Of a DNA stretch of 21,906 bases, positions 10,332-19,677 are shown piece by piece. The position numbers and the translations under genes are program-made. This stretch comes from Pelomyxa schiedti. Taxonomy: Eukaryota > Evosea > Pelobiontida > Pelomyxidae. The stretch lies in the NCBI GenBank assembly GCA_020536535.1, contig JAHLWZ010001070.1, forward strand, positions 1 to 21,906, given 5' to 3'. Below the pieces are notes generated by a model that worked only from the letters and a program-made list of their open reading frames with translations, was not told where the DNA came from and did no database searches. The stretch's first letter is position 1, and the number at the start of each line of letters is the position of its first letter.

Positions 10332-10354
10332 CAATGTTTTTCCCAAAAACATTG
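10332..10354. terminator. Perfect 10-bp hairpin between convergent genes
   Basis: Arms CAATGTTTTT (10332-10341) and AAAAACATTG (10345-10354) around CCC. It lies in the 161-bp gap between the phosphatase stop (10204) and the stop of the TEX261-like gene (10366), 12 bp past the latter. The rest of 10205-10365 shows no further gene. Confidence 0.4.
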
Positions 10355-10365
10355 GTTACATAAAC

Positions 10366-11304
10366 TCAAAGAAGCTTTTGTGTTTGTTGTCGCATTGGGA
10401 GGAACTTGGACAATAATCGCCAGATGAGTGCAGGAAGATTCACTCGCTTTTTCTTTCCGGCAGCCTCGGCTATTGTGGAAGTGGGTTAATTCCTGGTAAT
10501 ATCTATAAGAATTATTAAAAGTTGTTTACACACCAGGATGGTCAAATGGTAAAGATGACTCGTTTGCGGAAAGAGAGACTGTAAACATAGAATTGACTTA
10601 GTAATAGGAAAAAGAAAGGTAAGTTCCACACCGAAAAACCAAAATGGGACTAGCCACACACAGAGTAAGAAAATTCCAAACATATCTCCATATGAGTACC
10701 AATTCAGAAGGAAATACCGGAACCACAAAGCGTGATTGCCGATAGCAAACACTAAATAAGAGGTATCACACAATATTAGTCGCAATAACAGCAGAGGAAA
10801 ATAACATACTTGTGGATAGAATGAACCACAAATCAGTGAGTTCTACGACAGGGAACTGTATAAGAAGCATGGAGTAAACAAGGTGGGCAGCAACGCCCAC
10901 AGAGAGTTCCAACCATGGTAGTTCCTCCAAGAAAAACAGAAGAGCATGTGCAATTAAAACTCCCTGTTGTTTATTTTTGTTTGGTATTGGAATCACTTGT
11001 AAGGGAGCAAATTACGATTATGCAGTATCTAATGATTCTTTTTGCGAGCACCACATGTTCTTCCACCATGTCAGCAATGAAATATAGACCCTGCGCTTAC
11101 ATTCAACATTGGTTATCGTTACAACAACACACACACAAAAAAAGTGTAACGACACCATGTGCATTGGAAGGGAAAAAAACCTACGAAGCAAACAGACAAC
11201 AACAAATGAAAAAAAATCAAACATCTCCAACCTAGACAAACGAAGCCAAACGCTATCGACACTCCAATCGCGCTGTACGTTAATCCGGCGATTACGAAAG
11301 GCAT
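10366..11304 (-). CDS. TEX261/SVP26 family ER-Golgi membrane protein
   Basis: Six exons: 11304-11242, 11090-11016, 10963-10810, 10751-10632, 10578-10534 and 10469-10366 (186 aa, close to the usual length of about 200). Family landmarks in order: N-terminal hydrophobic helix; GLYFIADMVEEHVVLAKRII; a TM pair around LVYSMLLIQFPVVELTD; GNHALWFRYF; the TM segment CVWLVPFWFFVSLSANE, which appears only after splicing out 10579-10631; and a basic C-terminus starting AGKKKRVNLPALIWR. Yeast Svp26 and animal TEX261 help load membrane cargo into COPII vesicles, so the same ER-exit role is likely. Reading through the introns gives a plausible-looking but wrong hydrophobic frame. The first donor (GTTTGT at 11241) is non-standard but gives the family join GF-GLYF. 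Confidence 0.88.
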
Positions 11305-11550
11305 TCACTTATGCAGCGTCACCTTCCCCTTCAACGTTTGTTTTTTAATTTTTTTTTGTTTTTTTGTTTGTGTGAGCTTTTTTTTTCTGAGATTGTGCAC
11401 AAACAACACCATCTAATCCTTGCGGTGCTGTTCAGACACTAGAGGGCGAGATCGCGTGTTACAACCTCAGCATGAGTTTTAAAAATATTTTTTTTACCAA
11501 ACAGCAGCTGAGGTAAGGTAATTTAGAATGACCACGGAAGTATCGACCGA
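11305..11550. promoter_or_regulatory. Tandem intergenic region with inverted repeat
   Basis: Contains 246 bp between the prefoldin stop (11551) and the TEX261-like start (11304), both on the minus strand. The half near 11304 has long T/A homopolymers, an A-rich leader on the transcribed strand. Arms ACCTCAGC (11464-11471) and GCTGAGGT (11507-11514) flank a 35-nt AT-rich stretch, about 40-90 nt past the prefoldin stop. No gene was seen. Confidence 0.35.
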
Positions 11551-12357
11551 TTAGACAAGGAGTCCTGTTGGGGATTCAGAGGAGGGTTTTTGTGATGCAG
11601 ATTGTTGCTGCTGTTGCATTTGTTGCTGCAGCTGTGCCATCTCCGCTTCGTTCAGAAACCTGATTTTGTGCTTGACAATGAGGTCAGATATTTCATTGGT
11701 TTTCAGTGCAAGCTGCTTCTGCAAAGTCTGTATGGCTTTTGTGATCTGTGTGAAGAACATTACACAAAGTGATACTTTTGTGAAATTGTTGAAGTGGCAT
11801 GGTGGCATTCCGTCATTAGTGATTAATATGTGAATGTTGTGTAGTTTATAGACCATGGGTATAGTGTAGGTACACAATGATAGTACGTAATATATAAAGC
11901 AACAATACGAAGCAACAAACGTTTTGGGCGTTCTCTTCCACAGCCGGGAGGACTTCACCAGCAGTTCTCTGAATTAGTACCCCACCAACAAGCCTGTATG
12001 CCGTCCTCGTTGGCTCCACCTTACGCATGGCTGCTGCAACAACACGGTGTTCATTCAGCTGCAATTCCAACTCCCCTAGTTATTATTGGTTGGATTTTTC
12101 TTGTTTGGTTTTGGGATTGTAATGTGTATGTGTTGTGCTTATGTAATTGCATACAGTGTGCACTGCACACCAATATAAATACGAGGGTGATTGCAAAAGC
12201 AAAAGGTAATAAATGGAGCAGTATTGTTTAGCATGCCTATTTTCGATTCGATTTTGGTGTGCTCCATCCGCAGTTGCTTTAACTGATTTACAACATGACG
12301 AGGATCTACCGCCGCCCCACTGGCATCACTCCCCTGCACCGCCGGCGTCGTCGACAT
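11551..12357 (-). CDS. PFDN2: Prefoldin subunit 2
   Basis: Three exons: 12357-12237, 12075-11921 and 11745-11551, giving 156 aa (family about 110-155). The beta prefoldin pattern is clear: an N-terminal coiled-coil helix (VNQLKQLRMEHTKIESKIGE), LNEHRVVAAAMRKV, the hairpin core YRLVGGVLIQRTAGEVLPAV, and a second coiled-coil helix (ITKAIQTLQKQLALKTNEI). The tail is Gln-rich, followed by Ser/Pro. Prefoldin is the heterohexameric cytosolic chaperone that hands actin and tubulin to CCT. The first intron (12076-12236) starts with GC, not GT. The conserved helix tolerates no insertion there, so GC-AG splicing is the best reading. The second intron (11746-11920) is 175 nt, the longest in the window. 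Confidence 0.93.
12076..12236 (-). other. GC-AG intron in prefoldin 2
   Basis: On the minus strand the intron begins GCATGC after AAAATAG and ends ATAACTAG before GGGAG. Joining gives KIGELELQ in phase 1, matching prefoldin 2. No GT donor lies near enough to give an intact helix. Confidence 0.8.
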
Positions 12358-12577
12358 AGCTTTGTCAAATTGGAAAGTTGTGATCTGTTAGTCTTCCATT
12401 TAAGATGCAACTAGGAAGAGGAGGACCAATGATTCCCCTGAAGAACATTTCTTTAAGTCAGGACTGCACACACCAGAACAAAAGACGACAATCCTCCGCT
12501 AGCCCGACCTCCATCAAACACTGGAATTTAATTCGGCGGAACTAACGTTTCGTTTTACCAAACGGCACTGAAGGGCG
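12358..12577. promoter_or_regulatory. Divergent intergenic region
   Basis: Contains 220 bp between the prefoldin start (12357, -) and the next gene start (12578, +). No exon, repeat or strong hairpin was noticed. It presumably holds both promoters. Confidence 0.3.
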
Positions 12578-14269
12578 ATGCTTTCGGTATTGTCCCGATC
12601 GCTGAGCAAGTCAGTCTCATCTGGTTCCGTTTATGGGACGGACGCGATCATCAGGTCCGACGTGGTCCGGCTCAATTTGAGCAGGCTCGCCGCGGTCGTC
12701 GTAGTGTCACTCGTCAAGAGGTCCGCCCAATTGTGCAACTTGTCAGTCCTAGTATGCCTTTTTTTGGATGGAAAACATACATTCATTTGAATGACCCGTT
12801 CGTTGTTACGGTGCCTGCTTGGGGGGATTTGCTTTTGAGTTTACTATTAGGGGAGATGTTTACTGTTCACATTGTCAACCAACAACCCAATAAATACCGT
12901 TTATGTGAAAGACTGTAATTGATGACACTCTTGCTTCAAGGGAGTTCGGTGACAATCAGGACGAGTGTGTATCTGCACTACAACAGTTGGACATTGCAAT
13001 TCAGCCAGCTAATTTTCCGGCAATGCACAACAATCAGTTTGATGCGCTTCCTGCTTTCCTTGTTCCTATACTGGCCAAAAACGCGAGGGCAACTTCTCAA
13101 GCTTCTTACGAAAGCACTCACGTGCAACACTTTATAACAATGTGCAGCACAATCCCGCACTGCAAATACCTCCGGCTCTTCCTGGATAATATATATGACA
13201 ATACACCGTTTTTCCTGTTTCTTTCAGCCAAATGCATGACACCCGAAATTGCTACAATGCTGTTTGAAACTCCCCAGTTGAGAATTGGACAACAAGAAAG
13301 GTGGAATGTAGTTGGAGACATGCTCTATAAGAACCAATTCAGTGAGGAATCATTTCCACAACTACTGCCATTCCTGGAGCCTCCATCTCACTTTCAATTA
13401 AATCTCTTAGTTCACAATACCAGTATCAAACTATCAATGCTGCTAAAACTTCTTGCAGTTGTTGAACATTGCAAAGAGTTGCCCCTGGATTATTTTAAAG
13501 ATAAGCCTGTTGCTAAGGCTTCGATGGGGGATCCAGAGAGACTCCGAACAGTATTATCTCTGGGATCGCCAATGGAGTCAAAAGAGTGCATGAAAGTAGC
13601 TTTTTCAGATGAGTTCCAACTTGTCTATCAAAAGCTTTCACGTGAAGGAGTTCAAGAGTGTGTCAACATTCTGTTATCCCACGGGGCAAATCCTGGTATC
13701 TTCCTCTTCATATATATTTCCTTTTTAATAGCTTTTCTTCAGAACACATTCTGGAGTCTCTCAGGCCGGAACCATACGGCACAATGTTTACACAAGGTCT
13801 CAATATTGCACTCAAACATGGTGCTGTTCTCACATCTGCACATGTTCACGCATGGTTCCCACCTCCATGGACACTTGAAAGCCCAAACTACTTATATGAC
13901 TTCAAACAACTTACCAAAACTGCCTATGAGTTGATTACTGTATGGCGTGAGGACTTGGCACTGCTTTGCTTTGATGCCACGGCCAAGGTGATCAGAGGAA
14001 GTGACTCTTTTGGCATCTATTCATTGATCAAGGTTGACAAAACAAAATTGCAGTCAATTTAACCAACCTACAAAACAAAGCAAGTGAGAAAGAAAAGAGC
14101 AATGGTGCTACTTTCAGGTCACAACAGAGGGTGTGGGAGAGACAGTTCACTAAACAGTTTGTCACCAGGAGCCATTAGGGACCTTGCAAACTTCATTGCA
14201 TTTTCCCCGTTTTCTTATGCAATTCACCCAAATTACCTGGCCAATGTATTTCCAGGTGTCAGACATTGA
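12578..14269 (+). CDS. Unrecognised helical, ankyrin-like protein
   Basis: Proposed exons: 12578-12720, 12941-13695, 13743-14032 and 14081-14269 (458 aa). The 13696-13742 intron is firm: it joins HGAN-P-E-HILESL. The first intron (220 nt, donor GTCCGC) is uncertain. An acceptor after 12911 is possible, and 12700-12918 also has an open frame that may hide another exon. If the last intron (14033-14080) is retained, an in-frame TAA at 14060 ends a 405-aa form. The body is Leu-rich and helical with one ankyrin-like unit (ECVNILLSHGANP). The proposed last exon ends with LLSGHNRG...SLNSLSPGAIRDLANFIAF, a pattern I associate with C-termini of amoebal repeat proteins. No catalytic motif is visible. 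Exon 1 is GC-rich, like other first exons here. Confidence 0.65.
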
Positions 14270-14342
14270 CACAGTTGGTTTTTCGTGGTTTGAATAGAAA
14301 CAAAAAAAAAACGGTTTTCTTTTGATTTTCGCGTTTCTTGTC

Positions 14343-14362
14343 TGTTTGCCCTACGGCAAACA
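14343..14362. terminator. Hairpin between convergent genes
   Basis: Perfect arms TGTTTGCC (14343-14350) and GGCAAACA (14355-14362) around CTAC. It lies in the 113-bp gap between stops 14269 (+) and 14383 (-). A-runs and T-runs flank it. Confidence 0.4.
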
Positions 14363-14382
14363 TACATTTGGGAAAAAAAATA

Positions 14383-15781
14383 TTAGGGGCTTTGGTGCAT
14401 GAGTATGTTGTTTACAAGTGTGGCACACTCATAGTGCAACAAATGGCCTGCACCTTTGGCTGGAATCAAACAACAGCCGGGCACAAGAGATGCCAAATGA
14501 TTCACCCGGTCCCATGTCACAATGGAGTCTGCAGTGCCTCCAACGATGATTACCTTGGCCCACAATTGTGAGTGGCGTGCGGCCTGGGTGAGCCTTGCCC
14601 CGGTAATTACATCGTGAGACCTGACGGCGTTGGTGTGGCCCTGTATCCCCCTCTGTATCTGTTCTGCCTTTTCAGTCCCGATGGGGCATTCTCCTAATCC
14701 AAGGCTCTTGATCCTCCTCAGTCTCTCAGCAACAACTTCGATTCCTCCATGTGATTCTATTCCATCCTCAGAGACCAACATACGGGCCACTTGTGATAAG
14801 TCCTCGTTGATGTACCGCGGTGGTGGTTTGATACTAGAATTGGCACTAGAAGGTGGTGTATCTTTGTTAATGATGGTGCTATCGGTGCTACTTGTTGAGT
14901 TTGATGTTGGGAGTGCTTCTGGTTTTGAACGATGCGGAATTGACGGACACAGTTGGGGTTGTTGTGGTCTTCCTGCATGTGAGGCCAGAATAGTAAGTGA
15001 AGCAAACCGCGAAGGATCCAAAATGAACAGCTCCTATCATTTGCGAGTGAAATTAATGGCTTGATACCATATCATCTCAGCTAAATATTATTGATTTACT
15101 TTAATTACGAGTCCATTCCACATCACTATGTAATTTACCTGGGCTATCATCCCACCCAGTGATATTCCAGCAATGTGCGTTGATTTTGGTGACATCCACC
15201 ATCCACAGTGGCGGAGGACCGCCGCCGAATCACGTGCGAGAAGTTGTATGGTGTAGGACTCTGGCCGAGTCGTGCAACAACATGACATCCCTGTTCCGCG
15301 GTTGTCCATACACAGCACCGAATAGTCATTCCCATGGTCAACACCCAATGCCTGAATTTGCTACAAAAGGGAGCAGAATCAATATTAACAGTTCAATGAC
15401 AAAATACTTATAAGAACAAGAAGCAATAGGCAAAGTATTCAAGAAAAAGATGTGTTGTATATAAATGTAAAACCCTATCCTGCAAATCTGTATGCTACGA
15501 ACATACATACTTCCTCCCATCCATGATGAGAAATTCCGTGCCCCTCCAGCAACATGACGCGATTCCCACCTCGTCCGTAGATCCAATAGTGAATCCTGCA
15601 CTACAACCCACGCCAAGACCCCACAGTTGTGAGTGTCAACTACAACAAACATAACACAGCTTGATTCGAGTTGTAGTGTGTCCACACGCCATGTCCATAC
15701 ACGAATGTCTACGTCGCCTTCGTCGTCCTCGATCTCCACGCACCCATGTACGGCCACCCTCTCGACCTCGGCCCAGTTCAT
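14383..15781 (-). CDS. Alpha/beta hydrolase fold protein
   Basis: Four exons, all joined in phase 0: 15781-15701, 15600-15511, 15360-15139 and 15033-14383 (347 aa). The core beta strand IHYWIYGRGGNRVMLLEGHG supplies the oxyanion-hole motif. Nucleophile elbow GISLGG has Ser124. Asp about 300 (GGTADSIV) and His about 328 (GAGHLLH) complete the triad, in the order and spacing of peptidase-S33/epoxide-hydrolase-like enzymes. A Ser/Thr/Pro-rich insert (about residues 165-195) lies in the lid region. The substrate cannot be read from sequence. There is no signal peptide. Start ATG 15781 was chosen because the coding character of exon 1 begins there. The frame stays open further upstream only because it runs antisense to the low-complexity first exon of the neighbouring TDP1 gene. 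Confidence 0.87.
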
Positions 15782-15845
15782 TGTTGTGTTGGTTCCACGG
15801 AGAAAGCGAAGAAGATTACAGATATCGGATATTGGCTCGACGTGG
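15782..15845. promoter_or_regulatory. 64-bp gap between divergent starts
   Basis: Only 64 bp separate the hydrolase ATG (15781, -) from the TDP1 ATG (15846, +). Both leaders and core promoters must be tiny or overlap the opposite gene's coding sequence. No TATA-like box is evident. Confidence 0.4.
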
Positions 15846-18394
15846 ATGAGCGACGGCGATGCGGACGAGGAGCTGCAGCAGGCCATATTGCTGTCGTTGT
15901 CGGCTGCGCAGGGTGACGACGTAGAGGCGCGCGACTGCTCGGCGGCGACGGCCTCGGCGGCTGCGGTGGCTGCTGCTGCTTCTGCGACGCCGCGGCGCAG
16001 CGGCGAGGGCGGGATGCCCGAGTCGGAGCGGCACGAGCTGTCGCTGGACCTCAGCGAGTCGGTGCTGTGCGAGCTGCAGCGGGAGACGGAGGAGCTGCTC
16101 GTGGTGGAGGGCGGCGGCGCGGGGGCTCGCGGAGGCGGAGGCGGAGGCGGAGGCGGGGCGGGCGGTGGGCACGGGGCAGTGGTCGTGATAAGCGACGACG
16201 ACGACGACACTGAGGAAGACGACGAGGCTGTGCAGGTAGTAAGCGCGTCGGCGGCGGCGAAGAGATCGACGGACAGGAGATCGCCGCGTGATCCCATAAT
16301 GGCGGAGAGGATGGGAGGGAGTGGTGGTGGGGCTGCGGACGGAAGCGCGAAACCTGTGGGCGGAGCCATAACGACGGGAAGGAGTGGCGGAGGTACTGCT
16401 AATATTGCTGTTGATGTAGGGACCGATGTGTACGATGAAGACGAAGCTATGAGAGAGGCTATCAAACAATCAATGGCGTTGTATGTTACACTTTCACTCT
16501 GGCTTTTTACTCTTTTTCCTTTTGCTTTTGCTTTTGTTTTTGCTTTTTCTTCCCTCTTCTTCCTAAAAAAAGCGCGTGTGCCCTACTTATTCCAGTCTAA
16601 AAGGTTTCAATTGGAAAGGGAGCATGCTCAGACTACAACCTCAGTGCCTCCTCCATCAGCAACTGTAGTTTCCAATAAACCTTCCACAAATCCCAAGTCG
16701 TGGTTCACTGGGGATTCCATGTATCCAAATTACATCCCTGGTATAAATTCTATCGCTTCCATTTTTTTGGTAACTTGTTTATTCTATTTTTTAGTGTTGA
16801 AGGCGCAAGGAAATGTTGATGCAGTATCGTGGAAGGATATTATCAAGGCTGGTAGAACATTTCTGGCTCTTTTGAGTAGTTGACATCTCTCACAGATCGC
16901 AAGCCACCACAAGCAGCTCTCCTCACTGGCATTTATTCTATACTTTACTTTTCTGGAATACTGATACCAAACATGAAATGAATTCTTCCAGCATATGATG
17001 TTGATGTGAAATGGGTAACAACAGAACTGCCATACACGGAACTGATAATTATACGGTGTGGTACGGTTTTAATCATCTTTCCATGCTTACCAACTCATTA
17101 GGCACTATAATCCCACAGTTGATCCTGCAGGTGTATTCAAAATTAAGCCAACTTTGACAATCATTCACCCACCCCTTGCTACTGGGCAAAAATTTCATGC
17201 CAAAGTGATGCTTTTACTGTTTTCTGACCGCCTGCGGGTAGTTATTTCTTCAGCCAACCTTTCTGGTTTGCCTCGTTTCTATTACTGAATCCCTTACATT
17301 GTGGTAGAGCCAGATTGGTTTCAAGTTGGACAAGCAGTTTGGATTCAAGATTTTCCACGTGAGACACCAGTGATTTTCCTGTGTCTCCTTTCTCATCTCT
17401 AGGAAGATTGTGGAGCAACACCATCTTCTCCATTCACCGATTCACTGAAGCAGTTTTTTGACGCATTTCATGTTGATATAGACCTTTTCTTGTATGGATT
17501 TGACACAAGAGTGGCAAAGGCTCAATTCGTTGCCTCAGTACCAGGTTATTACCCAGCACCCAAATGCCCCTTCGGTTTGGGAAGACTTGCTACAATCACA
17601 TCTGTGAGTTTTCTTTCTCTATTGGACACTTTCTCAAAAAATGATCTATCGCAGAGCTTCCCCGCAAATAAGCTGGATAGTGATCTTCATATAGTAACAT
17701 CCTCCCTTGGGTTACTCCACTTACAATGGGTGACACAATTCAATAATGCTGCAAATCCTTCCCGAATAACTAAGGGAAGGAGATCAGGTATCGGGAGCAA
17801 GACAATGCTAAACTAACTAAAAAAGAAAGTAATGTGCATGTGCTGTATCCCACAGAGGGTTATGTTACTAGTTCTACAAAAAAAGGATTCAATGGTGCCG
17901 CACTTGTACGTCGTGCCATGTAAATGCCTTCATGTTCATCTACATTCAGATTTTCTTACCTCGAAAGTTGTGGTCTGCTGATTCCTTTTGTCGAGGAATT
18001 TTGAGGTGCCCTTTTAGTTAACACATCTCTTTTCTCATACAGCACAGACAAGTTCAATGGGCAAATCCGCACCGTGAACCCTTACTCTCACATGTCAAAG
18101 CCATACTCTGGACCAGTCCAGAGCACCCTGATGTAGCCCACACAATCTATATAGGGAGCCATAACTTTTCTATGAGTGCCTGGGGATCTTTCAAGCAACG
18201 GGATACCGTTTTAGGTTCCTCCAGTAGTAGTAAAACTACAATACATTTACTCTCACACAGAAATCAAGAACTATGAGTGCGGCGTCATATTCCCGTGTGA
18301 AGGCCAAGGGGATATCCACAACACAACTTTCAGAATTCCGGCAATACCCTATTCTGATACCGACGAACCATGGATGGGTGCAGAATTCATGTGA
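15846..18394 (+). CDS. TDP1: Tyrosyl-DNA phosphodiesterase 1 with N-terminal ubiquitin-interacting motifs
   Basis: Twelve exons: 15846-16480, 16604-16740, 16795-16851, 16896-16928, 16992-17055, 17102-17265, 17308-17369, 17403-17603, 17655-17787, 17826-17919, 18048-18214 and 18261-18394 (626 aa). Residues 1-212 are low complexity (Ala/Gly-rich, acidic DDDDD run) with a UIM at each end: EELQQAILLSL (about 8-18) and DEDEAMREAIKQSMAL (197-212). The TDP domain follows: ALLTAYDVDVKWV, the first HxK motif FHAKVM (His341, Lys343) with SSANLS, SVPGYY, VTSSLG, the second HxK motif SHVKAILW (His542, Lys544) with IGSHNFSMSAWG, then EIKNYECGVIF. This is the phospholipase-D superfamily enzyme that removes topoisomerase I peptides from DNA 3' ends. 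The catalytic His/Lys pairs are intact. The UIMs suggest recruitment by ubiquitin (inference). Intron 16929-16991 is GC-AG and 17370-17402 is only 33 nt. Confidence 0.92.
16929..16991 (+). other. GC-AG intron in TDP1
   Basis: Begins GCATTT after CTCACTG and ends TTCCAG before CATATG. Splicing gives AALLTAYDVDVKW in phase 1, the conserved start of the TDP domain. No GT lies in the exon between 16896 and 16928 that would do this. Confidence 0.8.
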
Positions 18395-18544
18395 ACATCA
18401 TGGTGGCTCTACATCACAACACTAAGCACCAGCCTTATTTTTTACTTGAAGAAAAAACTTTTTCATCAACAAAAATCTCTTCTTTTCATTCAGTTTTTCG
18501 CAATGTCAAAATACTAACAAAATATACACATACAACAAGGAATC

Positions 18545-18570
18545 GGGACCCTCGTAATTACGAGGATTCC
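18545..18570. terminator. Palindrome/hairpin between convergent genes
   Basis: CCTCGTAATTACGAGG (18550-18565) is a perfect 16-bp palindrome. The pairing extends outward with one mismatch to 18545-18570. It lies in the 207-bp gap between the TDP1 stop (18394) and the stop of the next minus-strand gene (18602). A-rich sequence fills the rest of the gap. Confidence 0.4.
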
Positions 18571-18601
18571 AATGATCAATAATGATCTCGATGACCTCAG
18601 C

Positions 18602-19677
18602 TCAGGAAGTGGCCTGCAATGTGACTACACTGCAAGAGGTTGGAGGGCGATTCCAATCTCTTGGGCTGAAGCTATCTAGGAGGGAGGACTGAAGGGGCAG
18701 AGTTGGTGTGAGGGTCTTGATGTTGAGCTTTGTTGGTAGTGGGTGGGTGGCTAAAAGCGGATTGGAATTCACAGTAACTGGTGTTGTTGCACTGGTGTTG
18801 ATGTTTACGGAATAAGTACGGGGTGGAGGGGTATTGTAGAAATGTGGCTCATTTGTTTGGTGTGTCCGTATCTGAAGAGGCTGTTGTGTGATAGGTGGGG
18901 GAATCAGCAGCGGTGAAGGTGAGAGAGCCGTGGGGTGGGGGCATTGGTGCAGAGCACCGGAATGAAGGGATGGGTGGACTTGGGGTTCAGGGATGCCCCA
19001 GGACTCCGCAGTTGGACGATGGGTGTCTGAAAGAATGCCTTTCCGAGAGTGGACTGGTAGTGAGTCTAAATGTACACGGCCTTGTGTGGCATTTGTTTTC
19101 GACGTAGAGGTAAAAACTTTCTTTATGGTATCATTTCTTGGAAAAAGTCAGTTGCAGAAATAGTGCTGGTATACATACGGAAACCACACATAACGGGGAG
19201 TGCCGCATTCAGTTCTTTCAATATGAGAGAAGGTCAATTTAAAATCCGGATGTGAAGGGTTGCTGTGCCCATTGAGTAAATACGGATTTTCAAGGTATAC
19301 ATACGTCGGGTGCCTGTGAGGGGAAGAACAACAAGAGTTCTTCTTCCTTGCACAACAGCAATCCCATTCAAAGTATGGTCCATCAGTACTTTCCTTTCTG
19401 AGGTAGAAGCCACGATGAGTGTGTTTCATGTCAAGCTCTATAGGATCTGGACAGGCTCTATCACTGTGGAAACACGGGAAAATCTAACATAGTGTAAAAA
19501 TCCAAGTGTGAGCCAAAAAATAACTAAATTTCCTCGAAAAGTACCTGCTCTATGGCAGACATCGAGCCAGTTCCGCGATTGAAGGCTGGAGGAGGATGCA
19601 AAGTTCTTCCCGGAAAAGAATGCTCCGAGCGTAATCCACCATTTACAGTAAGGAAAGAAGAGTGTTCTCTGCCGCAT
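18602..19677 (-). CDS. Unrecognised protein with Cys cluster and Pro/Thr/Ser-rich tail
   Basis: Model: exons 19677-19545, 19446-19175 and 19120-18602 (307 aa), phases consistent, introns 98 and 54 nt. The middle exon has GPYFEWDCCCARKKNSCC, a Cys-rich basic patch, and aromatic stretches (HPTYVYLENPYLL). The last exon is a 172-codon open frame with no ATG, rich in Pro, Thr, Ser and His, ending QATS. A frame this long and compositionally biased on one strand is unlikely by chance. The first join is the weakest. A second reading of the first exon (through TVNGGLRSEHSFPGR) is open too, and the real start may lie upstream. No family is recognised; the Cys cluster could bind metal or be lipidated, but nothing proves it. 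Confidence 0.5.

Noticed and set aside
10486-10785. Continuous 99-aa hydrophobic minus frame
   Set aside because: It reads through two introns of the TEX261-like gene; splicing restores VSLSANE and the basic C-terminus of the family.
11421-11475. tRNA-like stretch
   Set aside because: No acceptor stem or proper T-loop consensus. Other GGTTCAA-like strings (for example near 20134) also lack the flanking pairs.
11492-12567. Shared 15-mer TTTTACCAAAC-R-GCA at 11492-11506 and 12553-12567
   Set aside because: One-mismatch 15-mer pairs are expected several times by chance in 22 kb, and only one copy precedes a gene.
15633-15845. Upstream extension of the TDP1 reading frame
   Set aside because: It overlaps the antisense hydrolase exon 1 and has Ser/Thr-rich shadow composition; UIM-type coding starts at the ATG at 15846.
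15338-16465. 375-aa minus-strand ORF and an overlapping 217-aa one
   Set aside because: Their upper half is antisense to the low-complexity TDP1 first exon. Only the segments at 15701-15781 and 15511-15600 are real hydrolase exons.
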